Notes: generated from the letters alone by a model not told the origin. A DNA stretch of 64,000 nt from Roseibium sediminicola (GCF_023156505.1 NZ_JALNMJ010000003.1:1-64000), one strand, 5' to 3'. Positions 54,780 through 64,000 are shown, numbered from the stretch's first letter. Translations and numbers: made by a program.

Positions 54780-57729
54780 TGGCGGTGCCGGCAGTCTTGC
54801 CGACCGGATCGCGGTTGTTCCTGTCACACCGGACCTGGACCGAGCCAACCTGTTCCTAAAAGATCTTCTCGACAATCCCGAGGCAGGCGGCGATCTGAAG
54901 ACGTTGCTGGCGAAAAAGCCGGACCTGGAAGGGTTCCTGGCCGGTATCATCGGTAATTCGCCCTATCTGCGCGAGCTGATGCTGGCCGATCCGGTGCGGC
55001 TTCTCAGCCTGTTGCAGGACGCCCCGGAGACCAGGCTCGCGCGGATCCTGGAAGAAGCTCGCGAGGCGAGGGCCGAAGACGAGGCCGGCATCATGCGGGC
55101 CCTCAGGCTTCTGAAACACGATCTGGCGCTGACCCTGGGTCTGGCGGACATCTCCGGTGCCATCGGCTTGAACCGGGTGACCAATGCGCTGGCCGGCTTT
55201 GCCGATGCGGCCCTGACGGCTGCGATCCGGTTCTGCCTGTCGGACCTTGCCCGCCGGAACAAGTTCACGCCTGTTGATCCCGAAAAGCCGGAAGAAAACA
55301 GTGGCCTGATCGTGCTGGCCATGGGCAAGCACGGCGCCAACGAACTCAATTATTCGTCCGACATCGATCTGATCGTCCTTTACGACCCGATGATCGCTCC
55401 GATGGCAGGCGGCGCGGAAGCGCCGGTGGAATTCGTCCGCCTGACGCGGCGGCTGGTCAAGATCATGCAGGACCGGACGGCGGACGGCTATGTCTTCCGC
55501 ACCGATCTGCGTTTGCGGCCGGACCCGGGCGCGACGCCGCTTGCCATGTCGGTGCCCGCAGCTTTGGTCTATTACGAATCCCTCGGCCAGAATTGGGAAC
55601 GCGCGGCGCTGATCAAGGCGCGGCCTTGCGCCGGTGATATTGCCGCAGGCGAAGCTTTCCTTCGCGAAATCGTGCCCTTCATCTGGCGCAAATATCTGGA
55701 TTTCGCGGCCATTTCCGACGTGCAGTCGATCAAGCGGCAGATCCACATGCACAAGGGGCACGGCACCATCGCGGTCGCCGGCCACAACGTGAAACTGGGC
55801 CGCGGCGGCATTCGGGAAGTCGAGTTCTTTGTCCAGACCCAGCAATTGATCGCGGGCGGTCGCAATCCGGTCCTGCGCGGCCGGCGCACGCTCGACATGC
55901 TCGACGCGCTCTGCGATGCCGACTGGATTCGGCCACGTACAAGGGACGAAATGGCCGCGGCCTACCGGTTCCTGCGTGACGTCGAACACCGCATCCAGAT
56001 GCTCAACGACGAACAGACCCAACTCCTGCCCAAGGACAGGGAAGGCCTGACCCGGGTTGCGGCGCTGATGGGCTTTGACGGCCTGGCGGATTTCGAGGCC
56101 GTGCTGCTCGACCACTTGCGCAAGGTTCAGCACCACTATGCCGAACTCTTCGAAGACGAGCCGGGCCTTTCGTCCGAACTGGGCAATCTGGTGTTCACCG
56201 GGGACGATCACGACCCGGGCACGCTCGAGACACTTGCCGGCCTCGGCTTCAAGCAACCCTCGGAAGCAGCCGCGATCGTCAAGTCCTGGCACTTCGGCCG
56301 CTATGCCAGCACACGGTCCACCAAGGCGCGCGAGCGCCTGACGGAAATGCATCCGGTGCTGATCGGTGCCCTCGCGGCCACTGACAATGCCGATGCGGCA
56401 CTGCGTGCCTTCGACAGTTTTCTGGCCAAGCTCCCAGCCGGAGTTCAGCTGTTCTCGCTGCTCAAGTCCAATCCGCAGCTTCTGACCCTGCTGGCAACGA
56501 CAATGGGCGCCGCGCCGCGCATGGCGGAAACGGTCTCCAAGCGCGTGCATGTGCTCGACGCTGTTCTGGACCCGGCATTTTTCGGGGCCATGCCGAGTGT
56601 CGAGGAATTCCGCCAGGGACTGGACCGCACGCTGTCGCAGGCCCGCTTCTATGAAGAAGCGCTCGACCGGGCGAGGATCTTTGCCCAGGAACAGCAGTTT
56701 CTGATCGGGCTTCGGCTGATTTCCGACACGCTGTCGGCCGACCGGGTCGGCTTTGCCCTGGCGCGCCTGGCCGAAGTGGTGGTCGACCGGATCCTGAAAC
56801 AGGTCATTGTCCACGTGGCGGAAAGCCACGGCATGGTGCCGGGCGGCAATGTTGCCGTCCTGGCCATGGGTAAACTCGGCGGCCGGGAAATGACCGCCGC
56901 TTCCGATCTGGATCTGATCCTGCTTTATGAGGCTCCCGAAGACGTCAAGCAGTCCGACGGCGGGCGGCCGCTGGCGATCACCCAGTATTACACCCGTCTG
57001 ACCCAGCGCCTGGTGACAGCGCTCAGCGCTCCGACGGCGGAAGGCTCGCTCTACGAGGTCGATTTTCGCCTGCGCCCGTCCGGCAACGCAGGGCCGCTGG
57101 CGACCAATCTGGACGGCTTCATCGCCTATCAGAAAAAGGAAGCCTGGACCTGGGAGCACATGGCGCTCACAAGGGCGCGGGTGATTGCATCGACCTCGCC
57201 GGAGTTCAAGCAGAAGATCTTCGACAGCATTTGCGGAACGCTGGTGCAGCCGCGCGACACGGAAAAGCTGGCCGACGATGTCCGCTCCATGCGTGCCCGC
57301 ATCGAAAAGGAAAAAGGCACCAAGGACATCTGGGATCTGAAACAGATCCCCGGCGGGTTGGTGGATATCGAGTTTCTGGCGCAGTTCCTCCAGCTTGCCA
57401 ACGCCCATGAAAACTCCGCGATCCTGGCACAGGGCACCGAACAGGCGCTGGAACTTGCACGCGATGTAGGGTTTCTCGCCCAGGACGATGCCGAGCTGCT
57501 TTTGGAAGCGCTGCGGCTTTACCACCGCCTGACCCAGGTGCTGCGTCTGACGCTCACCGGCAAATTCGTTCCGGCGGACGCGCCGGGCGGCGTGCTCGAC
57601 CTGCTGGTCCAGGCCTCCGGCAGCCCGACCTTCTCCCGGCTAGAGGCAGAATTGGCGGATTTGCAGGTCAGGGTGCGGGAAACCTTCGTGCGGTTGGTTG
57701 GTGCGGTCGAGGCTGTCGACGGCGCCTAA
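54739..57729 (+). CDS. glnE: Bifunctional glutamine synthetase adenylyltransferase/adenylyl-removing enzyme GlnE
   Basis: I chose ATG 54739 with an AGGAG site 6 nt upstream; the product is 996 residues, near the usual length. Two nucleotidyltransferase domains are visible: NELNYSSDIDLIVLYD in the N-terminal half (adenylyl-removing) and REMTAASDLDLILLYE in the C-terminal half (adenylylating). GlnE tunes glutamine synthetase in response to PII proteins. Its start lies inside the kinase gene, so translation may be coupled. Confidence 0.93.
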   Translation: MKKAAHPESQNSPDGGAGSLADRIAVVPVTPDLDRANLFLKDLLDNPEAGGDLKTLLAKKPDLEGFLAGIIGNSPYLRELMLADPVRLLSLLQDAPETRLARILEEAREARAEDEAGIMRALRLLKHDLALTLGLADISGAIGLNRVTNALAGFADAALTAAIRFCLSDLARRNKFTPVDPEKPEENSGLIVLAMGKHGANELNYSSDIDLIVLYDPMIAPMAGGAEAPVEFVRLTRRLVKIMQDRTADGYVFRTDLRLRPDPGATPLAMSVPAALVYYESLGQNWERAALIKARPCAGDIAAGEAFLREIVPFIWRKYLDFAAISDVQSIKRQIHMHKGHGTIAVAGHNVKLGRGGIREVEFFVQTQQLIAGGRNPVLRGRRTLDMLDALCDADWIRPRTRDEMAAAYRFLRDVEHRIQMLNDEQTQLLPKDREGLTRVAALMGFDGLADFEAVLLDHLRKVQHHYAELFEDEPGLSSELGNLVFTGDDHDPGTLETLAGLGFKQPSEAAAIVKSWHFGRYASTRSTKARERLTEMHPVLIGALAATDNADAALRAFDSFLAKLPAGVQLFSLLKSNPQLLTLLATTMGAAPRMAETVSKRVHVLDAVLDPAFFGAMPSVEEFRQGLDRTLSQARFYEEALDRARIFAQEQQFLIGLRLISDTLSADRVGFALARLAEVVVDRILKQVIVHVAESHGMVPGGNVAVLAMGKLGGREMTAASDLDLILLYEAPEDVKQSDGGRPLAITQYYTRLTQRLVTALSAPTAEGSLYEVDFRLRPSGNAGPLATNLDGFIAYQKKEAWTWEHMALTRARVIASTSPEFKQKIFDSICGTLVQPRDTEKLADDVRSMRARIEKEKGTKDIWDLKQIPGGLVDIEFLAQFLQLANAHENSAILAQGTEQALELARDVGFLAQDDAELLLEALRLYHRLTQVLRLTLTGKFVPADAPGGVLDLLVQASGSPTFSRLEAELADLQVRVRETFVRLVGAVEAVDGA

Positions 57730-57766
57730 CCATCTTCTGATCCTCTCACCTGCCGAAATGGAAGAC

Positions 57767-57793
57767 GGCGGCCTGGAAAGGGCCAAGGCCGCC
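57767..57793. terminator. Hairpin between convergent glnE and protease genes
   Basis: GGCGGCCT (57767-57774) pairs with AGGCCGCC (57786-57793). It lies between two convergent genes and could end transcription from both sides, but there is no long T-run. Confidence 0.4.
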
Positions 57794-57815
57794 GCCGGTC
57801 AGCGTTTATCTTGCG

Positions 57816-58784
57816 TCAGTTCAGGCAGCCGCCGTCGCGGACATGTTCCATCAGGCGAGTGGTGTCGGACGTGAACAAGGGACCGTTTTCATCGGTGGTG
57901 TTGCCGGTGATGTGGTGCGAGTTCAGGCTGACGACCAGATTGGTGCCCGAGCCGCCATCGACGGCAAACTCCGTGAACCAGGCGCCGCCGCTGTTGCCCG
58001 AGCGCATCGGGTTGCCGGACATGGTCACGATCCCGCCGGAGACGCTCGCCCATCGACCGTCGACCTTGTAGAGAGCCTGGCCGGCGCCGAAGTTCTGCGG
58101 ATAGCCGATGGCGGCGAGCGCGGTGTTGGCGGGAGCGCCTGTCTGCAATTCCAGAGGTGCCCGCTCGTCGTTCTTGTCCGCAAGCAGAAATCCGTAGTCG
58201 TAGGCATAGTTCACAGAAGGCGAGTGGTACTGTGCATAGACCGAGGCGCAGCGCCAGCCGACGGTCTGGGCGGTGGCGCCCTCGTTATAGGCGCGTTGAA
58301 ACACGAAGTCTGTGTTGAAGGCACCGGCCGAGCGATCGTAAAGGCAGTGAGCGGCCGTGAGAATGACCTTGAGGTCGCTGACATATTGCGCCGAACAGCG
58401 ATAGGTTTTGCCGTCGGATTTCCGAAACAAAAGCCGGCCGGTGCTCCAATAGGGGCTGTTTGCGGCCGGAGCCGCCACCTTTTCGGGCACGCCGAAGGTG
58501 TCCGGTTCGACGTCCGAGCGTTTCTGTTCGGTGTCGAGCGTGTCCGGATTGAGTTGACGGAACCGCTCCCGCATCTGCTCGAGTTCCTGTGGGGTCACTT
58601 CTTCCTCGGGCAGGGGAACGGCGTCTTCAATTTCCTGCGCGCTCAAGGGCAGGGCGAGGGATTGTGCTGCGGAATTGGTGACGTCTTCGATGATCAGCGT
58701 CTGGGCCTGTGCGGCCGATGCACCGACGGCAAAAATGCCTGTGGCAAGCGTGGCGCAAAGCCAGCGGTTTGAAAGACTACGCAT
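57816..58784 (-). CDS. Secreted trypsin-like serine protease
   Basis: A 322-residue protein with a signal peptide (about 1-27, cut after SAAQA), an acidic Glu-rich pro-like stretch (about 50-80), and a chymotrypsin-fold domain. The triad is H146 (LTAAHC), D196 (YDYGFL) and S265 (SGNSGGAW). Four Cys could form two disulfides. It resembles V8-like and other S1-type bacterial proteases. It follows the unknown paralogue A on the same strand, with a hairpin between them. Confidence 0.85.
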   Translation of the reverse strand: MRSLSNRWLCATLATGIFAVGASAAQAQTLIIEDVTNSAAQSLALPLSAQEIEDAVPLPEEEVTPQELEQMRERFRQLNPDTLDTEQKRSDVEPDTFGVPEKVAAPAANSPYWSTGRLLFRKSDGKTYRCSAQYVSDLKVILTAAHCLYDRSAGAFNTDFVFQRAYNEGATAQTVGWRCASVYAQYHSPSVNYAYDYGFLLADKNDERAPLELQTGAPANTALAAIGYPQNFGAGQALYKVDGRWASVSGGIVTMSGNPMRSGNSGGAWFTEFAVDGGSGTNLVVSLNSHHITGNTTDENGPLFTSDTTRLMEHVRDGGCLN

Positions 58785-58869
58785 GCTGGTCCTCCCGGCC
58801 GCAAGCGCGGCTGCCTGCAGGGCAGCAAGCGCCGGGCGGCCAGTTCAAGTGAGATGGATTTCTGAACGG

Positions 58870-58895
58870 GGCTTCCCGAGTTGACCCGGGAAGCC
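58870..58895. terminator. Hairpin after paralogue A gene
   Basis: GGCTTCCCG (58870-58878) and CGGGAAGCC (58887-58895) form a perfect 9-bp stem, 10 bp past the paralogue A stop. No T-run is present; a terminator or processing hairpin is plausible. Confidence 0.45.
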
Positions 58896-58904
58896 GTGGA
58901 GCAC

Positions 58905-59594
58905 TTAGCTCAGAAGCGGCGTGCGCAGTTCGACAATGCCTTCGTCGACAAGAGCGTTGTTTTCCGGGACGAAAACACCCCGGTCGAGATCGTAGGCCAT
59001 GGTGATTTCGTTCACACCGCCGCCGAATTTGGCCACGGCGGACTTGCCGGTGATCTTGGTGATGATGGTCTCACTGGAGAACTGGCTCTGCAGCCAGATA
59101 TAGACATTGGTGAACGGCGTCATTTTGCTCTGCTGGGTGGGCAGGACAAGCTGAGCGGAGATCGGCTTGCGTTCGGCGATCTTCTTGTTGACCAGAGCGG
59201 ATTGTGACAGGCCGAAGGTAAGGAACGGATAGCTCGATGCCGGCATGTCGTTGTTGGCGGCATATGTGCCGCGCGGGATTTCATTGGTTTTCACGAATTC
59301 GTTGAAAACGGCCGCGGACGTGAAGGGATAATAACCGGCGTCCAGGGCGGGACCCGGCGTTACTTCCGACAGTTTCGAAATGGAGGCTCCTTCGACAATC
59401 TGGGTTGTCGACGCGTAGATCCAATAGTCCTCGGTCCACTCGACGGTGGTGGACTGGAACGGATCGATCGACAGCCAGACCACATTCGGGTCGCCGCTTC
59501 CCACCGGCTTGGCAAGCGTGATCCGCTGCTGCGCCGCCTTGATAATCTTCAAAGTTTCGGGGTCGATATTCAATGTCAATGTGAAGTCAGGCAT
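58905..59594 (-). CDS. Unrecognised protein, paralogue A (229 aa)
   Basis: I chose ATG 59594, behind a GGGAGGA site. The protein has no signal peptide or membrane segment and looks beta-rich with many Ser/Thr/aromatic residues. Conserved with paralogue B at 60652: an IKAAQQRITL helix near the start, VWLSIDPFQ, WIYASTTQ, PGPALDAGYYPFT, GTYAANNDMPAS and LTFGLSQSA. By eye the two are roughly 60-65 percent identical. I do not recognise a family; a binding or toxin-like beta fold is possible, unproven. Confidence 0.7.
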   Translation of the reverse strand: MPDFTLTLNIDPETLKIIKAAQQRITLAKPVGSGDPNVVWLSIDPFQSTTVEWTEDYWIYASTTQIVEGASISKLSEVTPGPALDAGYYPFTSAAVFNEFVKTNEIPRGTYAANNDMPASSYPFLTFGLSQSALVNKKIAERKPISAQLVLPTQQSKMTPFTNVYIWLQSQFSSETIITKITGKSAVAKFGGGVNEITMAYDLDRGVFVPENNALVDEGIVELRTPLLS

Positions 59595-60052
59595 TCCGAA
59601 TTCCTCCCATCGCAGGACTTGAAAGGTGGATGCTTTCGAGCGCCGTTTGCGTTCCGAAAGCGTTCCTATTCGGACAAGCGAAAAAATCGCGGCAGACACC
59701 GCAAAAGAAAAACGGGTCATAAGGCCGAGAGAAAACTCAAATCTACTTGTTTATAACGCGTCTGTTTTTCAAAGCTAACGTAGAGGGCGCCTTTGAATTT
59801 TATGGTTTCTGGCAAATTACGTTTGAGGGTATTTTGCGCGAAAAGCGAAAAAGAACGGGGTTCTGCAGGTTTGACAATTTAGGGTTGTCTAATTGATGGG
59901 TGTGTAACTTGTTGACAGCAACTTAAAAGCGTGATCAAAATGGAACCCTTATGATACAGCTTTGAAAACGTTCGAATTTTTTGATCTGAGCCGGTTGAAG
60001 ATTGCAGTCTTGGAGTGTGGCGTTAGGACGATCTGGGGTGGGGCTCGGTGAC
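59595..60052. other. AT-rich intergenic region before the recombinase gene
   Basis: This 458-bp gap lies between divergent paralogue A and the recombinase gene. It is distinctly AT-rich compared with its surroundings. Short inverted repeats are present (for example GACAA-tttaggg-TTGTC near 59874-59890 and GTTG-aca-CAAC-like near 59912). It may hold a recombination site and both promoters; neither is proven. Confidence 0.4.
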
Positions 60053-60619
60053 ATGAAGGTTGGGTATGCGAGGGTCTCGACTGCCGATCAGAATATCGAA
60101 ATGCAGTTGAAGGCCCTCTCGGAAGCAGGCTGCGACAGGGTGTTTACGGATGAAGGCCAATCCGGCGCGGTGCGCAATCGTCCGGGGCTTGACGAAGCCA
60201 TGGACGTGCTGGCGGCGGGAGACACCCTGGTGATCTGGCGCCTCGACAGGCTCGGCCGGTCTCTTTCCCACCTGATCGACGTTGTTGCCATGTTGGGCCG
60301 GCGCAATATCGGCCTGCTTTCGATCTCGGAAGCCATAAACACCGGATCGGCCGGCGGCGTGTTGATCTTTCACATCATGGGCGCGCTTGCGGAGTTCGAA
60401 CGGGCTCTGATTTCCGAACGCACCAAGGCGGGCATGGCGGCCGCCCGCGAGCGGGGCAGCCAGATCGGCCGTCCGCACAAAATTCTGTCGGACGAGATCG
60501 GTCAGTTGCGGCACGCGATTGAGGTCGAGGGCATGTCCAAGTCGGCTGCTGCCCGGCGGTTCGGCGTCAGCCGGGCCACGTTGTACCGGGCGTTCAGGCG
60601 CGAGCTGGAAAGAAGCTGA
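60053..60619 (+). CDS. Serine recombinase (resolvase/invertase family)
   Basis: I chose ATG 60053, giving 188 residues, the size of Hin/Tn3-type resolvases. It opens with KVGYARVSTADQN (Arg7 and catalytic Ser9), continues with IWRLDRLGRSLSHLI and LAEFERALISERTKAGMAAA, and ends in a Hin-like HTH (KSAAARRFGVSRATLYRAFR). Such enzymes resolve, invert or integrate DNA. It lies between two paralogous genes, both on the opposite strand, with no other transposon genes. Confidence 0.9.
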   Translation: MKVGYARVSTADQNIEMQLKALSEAGCDRVFTDEGQSGAVRNRPGLDEAMDVLAAGDTLVIWRLDRLGRSLSHLIDVVAMLGRRNIGLLSISEAINTGSAGGVLIFHIMGALAEFERALISERTKAGMAAARERGSQIGRPHKILSDEIGQLRHAIEVEGMSKSAAARRFGVSRATLYRAFRRELERS

Positions 60620-60651
60620 AGGTTGCGGTACCGCCGGTCCTGACGGGGATG

Positions 60652-61341
60652 TCAGACGACCAATGGTTCGACATGGTCCACCAGTTCTTGCGCGGTTGAA
60701 GCGGAGGGGTCCGGGACAAACAGGCCTCTGGCCAAATCGTATTTCAGGGCAATGTCGTTTACGCCGCCACCGAACCTGGCGATGGTGTGGCGGCCGACGA
60801 TGCTGGTGATGATGGTTTCACTGGCGAACTGGCTCTGCAGCCAGACATAGACATTGGCATTGGGCGTCATGAAGATGCGCTGGGTCGCGAGCACCATCCG
60901 CGCGGAGATCGGCTTGCGTGTTACGGGCACCGCGTTGACCTGCGCGGACTGGGATAGGCCGAATGTCAGCAGGGGGTAGTTCGAGGCCGGCATGTCGTTG
61001 TTGGCTGCATAGGTGCCGGCGGGAACATCCGTGGCGCTGACAAAATCGTTGAACACCGCCGCGGCGGTGAACGGATAATAGCCGCCGTCCAGGGCCGGGC
61101 CGGGCTGCACCTCGGACAGTTTCAGAATGGACGCGCCGCTGGTGACCTGGGTCGTTGACGCATAGATCCAGACGTCGTCTGTCCATTGTACCATGTTGGC
61201 CTGGAACGGGTCGATTGACAGCCAGATGACATTCGGCTGGTCGCCACCGACTGTCTTGCCGAGCGTGATCCGCTGTTGTGCCGCCTTGATATATTTAAGG
61301 TCCTGGGCGTCGATGTTCAGGGTTAGCGTGTATTGGGACAT
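60652..61341 (-). CDS. Unrecognised protein, paralogue B (229 aa)
   Basis: I chose ATG 61341, behind a GGGAGGAT site; length equals that of paralogue A. It has the same blocks: IKAAQQRITLGKTVG, VIWLSIDPFQ, WIYASTTQ, PGPALDGGYYPFT, GTYAANNDMPAS, LTFGLSQSA and a C-terminal RFGGGVNDI. No signal peptide. It ends 32 bp after the convergent recombinase gene. The shared blocks suggest one fold with a conserved surface; function unknown. Confidence 0.7.
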   Translation of the reverse strand: MSQYTLTLNIDAQDLKYIKAAQQRITLGKTVGGDQPNVIWLSIDPFQANMVQWTDDVWIYASTTQVTSGASILKLSEVQPGPALDGGYYPFTAAAVFNDFVSATDVPAGTYAANNDMPASNYPLLTFGLSQSAQVNAVPVTRKPISARMVLATQRIFMTPNANVYVWLQSQFASETIITSIVGRHTIARFGGGVNDIALKYDLARGLFVPDPSASTAQELVDHVEPLVV

Positions 61342-61527
61342 GGCAACATCCTCCCGGCGCGGTACGACTGCTGGAACCGCGGCTGGCGAAAACGCTAACA
61401 GAGTGCGCTTGTGGATAGCAACAACTATAGGGAGTGAAGTCCGTTTGCGAGCGGCACGCCGAAGGTGGCCGCTGCGCGGGCAGTCGAACAAGTCCGCTTG
61501 GAAATGGCAATGCCGCGGGGCGCTGGC

Positions 61528-63894
61528 TTAGGCGCTTTGCCGCTGGGCGACTGTCTCGGCCAGAGGCAGCGTGAAGCTCACTGTGGTGCCCTTCTTGACC
61601 TCCGAGGCAATCGTCAGCTTGCCGCCATGCAGCTCGACCAGGGAACGGGCAATCGCGAGGCCCAGGCCCGAGCCCTGGTGGGTCTTGGTGAACTGGTTCT
61701 CCACCTGCACGAAGGGCTTGGCCAGGCGCTCGATGTCGCGCTCGGAAATGCCGATGCCGGTATCGGTGACCTCGAAGCGCAGCTTGTCGCCGCGCGGCTG
61801 CGCCGTCAGCGTGACGGTGCCGTTGTCGGGGGTGAATTTCACCGCATTCGCGAGCAGATTGAGCAGGATCTGCTTGAGGGCCCGCTTGTCGGCCTGGACC
61901 ATCAGCGTTTCTGCTACCGACGCATTCACGGTGATGTTCTTCTCCGTTGCGGCACCAGTAACGATCCGGCCGGCATCTTCGGCGGCGGCGGCGGCACTGA
62001 CCGCTTCGGTCTCGATCGACATCCGGCCGGCCTCGATCTTGGACATGTCGAGAATGTCGTTGATCACGTTGAGCAGATAGGTGCCGGAGGAATAGATGTC
62101 CTTGCAATAGTCGGCGTAACGGTTGGTGCCGAGCGGGCCGAACATTTCCTGGGTCATGATGTCGGAGAAGCCGATAATGGCGTTGAGCGGCGTTCTGAGT
62201 TCATGGGAAATATTGGCCAGGAACTCCGACTTGGCCTTGTTGGCGGCTTCGGCGCGGGTCTTTTCTTCCTGGTATTTGTCGGCCATTTCTACCAGCTGAC
62301 GGGCCTGGACCTCGAGCGTCTGGCGGGATTTCTGCAGGTCGGAAACGGTCGCCTTGAGGCGCTTCTCCGAGTCCATCAGTTTCTCTTCGTGTTTCTTCAG
62401 CGCGGTGATGTCCGTGCCGACCGAAACGAAGCCGCCATCCTTGGTGCGGCGCTCGGAGATCTGCAGCCAGCGGCCGTCCTCCAGTTGCGCCTCGTATGAG
62501 CCCTCGGGCGCGCCGCCGCGCTGGCGCACGGTGACGGGTTGCGGTGCGATTTCCGCGTTGCAGGCGGCGGCCATCACGTCCTGGTACGGCGTGCCTGCGC
62601 GGATCACGGCATTAGGCAGGCTGTGCAGGGACTGGTAGTTGGAATTACAGATCACCAGTTCGTTCTTGGCGTTCCACAGGACAAAGGCTTCGGAAATCGT
62701 TTCGATGGCGTCGCGCAGGCGCAGATCGGCCATGCGGCTTTGTTCGGCGAGCTCATGCTGCTCCGTGATGTCGATGCAGATGCCGATCAGGTGCGGTTCT
62801 GCTCGGCCGCTCTCGGACTGGATTTCGCCGCGTGCCCGAAGCCAGATCCAGCTGCCGTCGGCATGGCGCATCCGGAAGGTTTCGTCGACCAGCGTTTCGC
62901 CGCTTTCCAGAAGATGTTCGGCAAGGCCCAAAAGGTCGATGTCGTCCGGATGGGTGATGTCGGCGACATCGGCAAAGCTCAAGATGTCGTCCTTCGGCTC
63001 GCGGCCAAGCAGCTCATAAAGGGAAGACGACCAGAACATCCGGCCCCGGGAGAGGTCCCAGTCGAACAGGCCGCAGCGGCCATGGGTGAGGGCAGTGTCG
63101 ATGCGGCCGCGGGTGGCGGCATACATGTCGTCCGCGGCCTCGGCGCGCGTTGCCTGGCTGAAGAAACCGTAGATCACCGCCAGAAGGACAAGGGATGTGC
63201 CGACAAACAGGGTCACATTCGCGGACAGCTCGTCGCGCCATTCCGCGAAGATGGCGTTTTGCGGCTGCAGCACCGCGACCATGCCAAGCCGGCCGTCGAG
63301 ATGGTGCACGGTTGCCAGCGCCTGGGTGTCGCCGTCGGTGTCGCCGAGATCCACCGGGATCGGCAGGACGCCGGCGCGGGCGCCGAACACGGTCAGCGGC
63401 TGGGACGGGCCGAGCAGGTCGCTGATCGGCCGGCTCTCCAGGGACGGCTGGATCGGCGCGGAGGCAACGATTGTTCCGGCCTCGTCCGCGACAAGGAAAA
63501 TGCGGCCTTGACTGGTGGCGCCGGCTGGAAGGCTGTCGGCCAGAACGCGTTTCAGCGTGGTCCGGTAGCCGATCTGTGGCAGGCTTTCTTCGGAAACGGT
63601 GAGGCCATTGGCAACAACGGTGGCCATCAGGCTCAGGGTTGTTTCGGCGCGTTCCTGGGTCTTGGTGAAATCGCCGGCAAGTTCGCCGGCTCGGAACAGG
63701 GCCAGGACGACAATGAACAAAATGGTGAGGCCTGGTATGGCCCGCCGCATCAGGCCGTCCGAACGGGCCAGGCTGTCGCGGAAGGAGCCGGCCAGCGAGC
63801 GCAGCGGCAGGCCGGTTACGCCTGCGCCATTCTCAACGTTCGACTCCTTATTGCCGCGCCGCGCAGATGCGTCGCCAGCCAGTGCTCGCGCCAT
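61528..63894 (-). CDS. PAS-containing sensor histidine kinase of the PleC/DivJ/PdhS type
   Basis: A 788-residue kinase with two membrane helices (about 50-70 and 228-248), a sensor domain between, then two PAS domains (about 275-390 and 400-510). The phosphorylation site is in NISHELRTPLNAIIGFSDIM, followed by EMFGPLG and LLNVINDILDMSKIEAGR, the pattern seen in PleC/DivJ/PdhS kinases that control alphaproteobacterial cell polarity and division. ATPase boxes NLLANAVKFT, DTGIGIS and GSGLGLAIA are intact. Exact role unknown. It opposes glnE's direction. Confidence 0.85.
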   Translation of the reverse strand: MARALAGDASARRGNKESNVENGAGVTGLPLRSLAGSFRDSLARSDGLMRRAIPGLTILFIVVLALFRAGELAGDFTKTQERAETTLSLMATVVANGLTVSEESLPQIGYRTTLKRVLADSLPAGATSQGRIFLVADEAGTIVASAPIQPSLESRPISDLLGPSQPLTVFGARAGVLPIPVDLGDTDGDTQALATVHHLDGRLGMVAVLQPQNAIFAEWRDELSANVTLFVGTSLVLLAVIYGFFSQATRAEAADDMYAATRGRIDTALTHGRCGLFDWDLSRGRMFWSSSLYELLGREPKDDILSFADVADITHPDDIDLLGLAEHLLESGETLVDETFRMRHADGSWIWLRARGEIQSESGRAEPHLIGICIDITEQHELAEQSRMADLRLRDAIETISEAFVLWNAKNELVICNSNYQSLHSLPNAVIRAGTPYQDVMAAACNAEIAPQPVTVRQRGGAPEGSYEAQLEDGRWLQISERRTKDGGFVSVGTDITALKKHEEKLMDSEKRLKATVSDLQKSRQTLEVQARQLVEMADKYQEEKTRAEAANKAKSEFLANISHELRTPLNAIIGFSDIMTQEMFGPLGTNRYADYCKDIYSSGTYLLNVINDILDMSKIEAGRMSIETEAVSAAAAAEDAGRIVTGAATEKNITVNASVAETLMVQADKRALKQILLNLLANAVKFTPDNGTVTLTAQPRGDKLRFEVTDTGIGISERDIERLAKPFVQVENQFTKTHQGSGLGLAIARSLVELHGGKLTIASEVKKGTTVSFTLPLAETVAQRQSA

Positions 63895-64000
63895 AGGAAG
63901 TGTGCCTTAAAAACCGCCGCATCGAAGCCTCGCCCCGAATCACTTCCATTTGAATCAAAACGTCTGAATTTGTCCAGACCTGGCCAAGAAGAAAATGGTT

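Noticed and set aside
54856..57525. 889-codon minus-strand open frame across glnE
   Set aside because: It mirrors glnE; the translation lacks any domain and glnE shows both nucleotidyltransferase motifs, so the antisense frame is a composition effect.
60053..60619. Complete transposon carrying the recombinase
   Set aside because: No transposase, terminal inverted repeats or target duplication can be seen around it; only a lone serine recombinase is supported.

Overview
The window reads as chromosome of an alphaproteobacterium of the order Hyphomicrobiales (Rhizobiales). The main reason is gene order: ccmI-ccmE-ccmF-ccmH (cycHJKL), a DegP protease, an OmpR-type two-component pair and glnE all lie on the + strand, followed by an opposing PleC/DivJ/PdhS-type histidine kinase. 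Families typical of alphaproteobacteria (DUF2336, DUF1194, DUF2293, Rickettsia 17-kDa-like lipoprotein) support this. A marine Stappiaceae-like genus (Roseibium/Labrenzia) is my best guess and is inference only. Genes are dense and GC-rich. I saw no rRNA, tRNA, CRISPR array or prophage.

Layout. 1-457 is an intergenic patch full of palindromes: a terminator-like hairpin, two diverged 78-bp palindromes facing each other, and two REP-like units. 458-14633 holds a DUF2834 membrane protein, a FUSC-type exporter, a Tyr/Pro/His-rich secreted protein, two convergent solute-binding proteins, MOSC and RidA proteins, a GGDEF-EAL protein, a Cys-cluster regulator followed by an ABC exporter, an XRE regulator and a small lipoprotein/DUF1963 pair. 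14729-30660 holds an FMN glutamate-synthase-like enzyme, VOC/LysR, a GT1 glycosyltransferase, a third solute-binding protein, YjbQ, an SDR, a CSS-EAL phosphodiesterase, VOC/WYL, hydrolase/TetR and LacI/PhyH pairs. 31568-35242 is a three-gene operon (GH32-like hydrolase, sucrose-phosphatase-like HAD, sucrose-phosphate-synthase-like GT4), probably for a sucrose- or mannosylfructose-type solute. It is followed by a PepSY-like secreted protein and a two-component system.

40038-40340 is a 303-bp element with 34-bp terminal inverted repeats (33/34 matching) and two internal inverted repeats, so one strand could fold into a multi-branched structure. It sits directly before the cytochrome c maturation operon (40410-44560). 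About 6.3 kb then separates ccmH from degP. This stretch contains a secreted protein, an alpha/beta hydrolase-OsmC fusion with a likely frameshift in its last conserved block, two DUF2336 paralogues around a 5-formyltetrahydrofolate cyclo-ligase gene, and a GST-like protein. DegP, its two-component neighbours and glnE follow.

57816-61341 is an accessory patch: a secreted trypsin-like protease and two unrecognised paralogues (229 aa each) that flank a serine recombinase gene. This pair is the best candidate in the window for something undescribed. The window ends with a large PAS histidine kinase.
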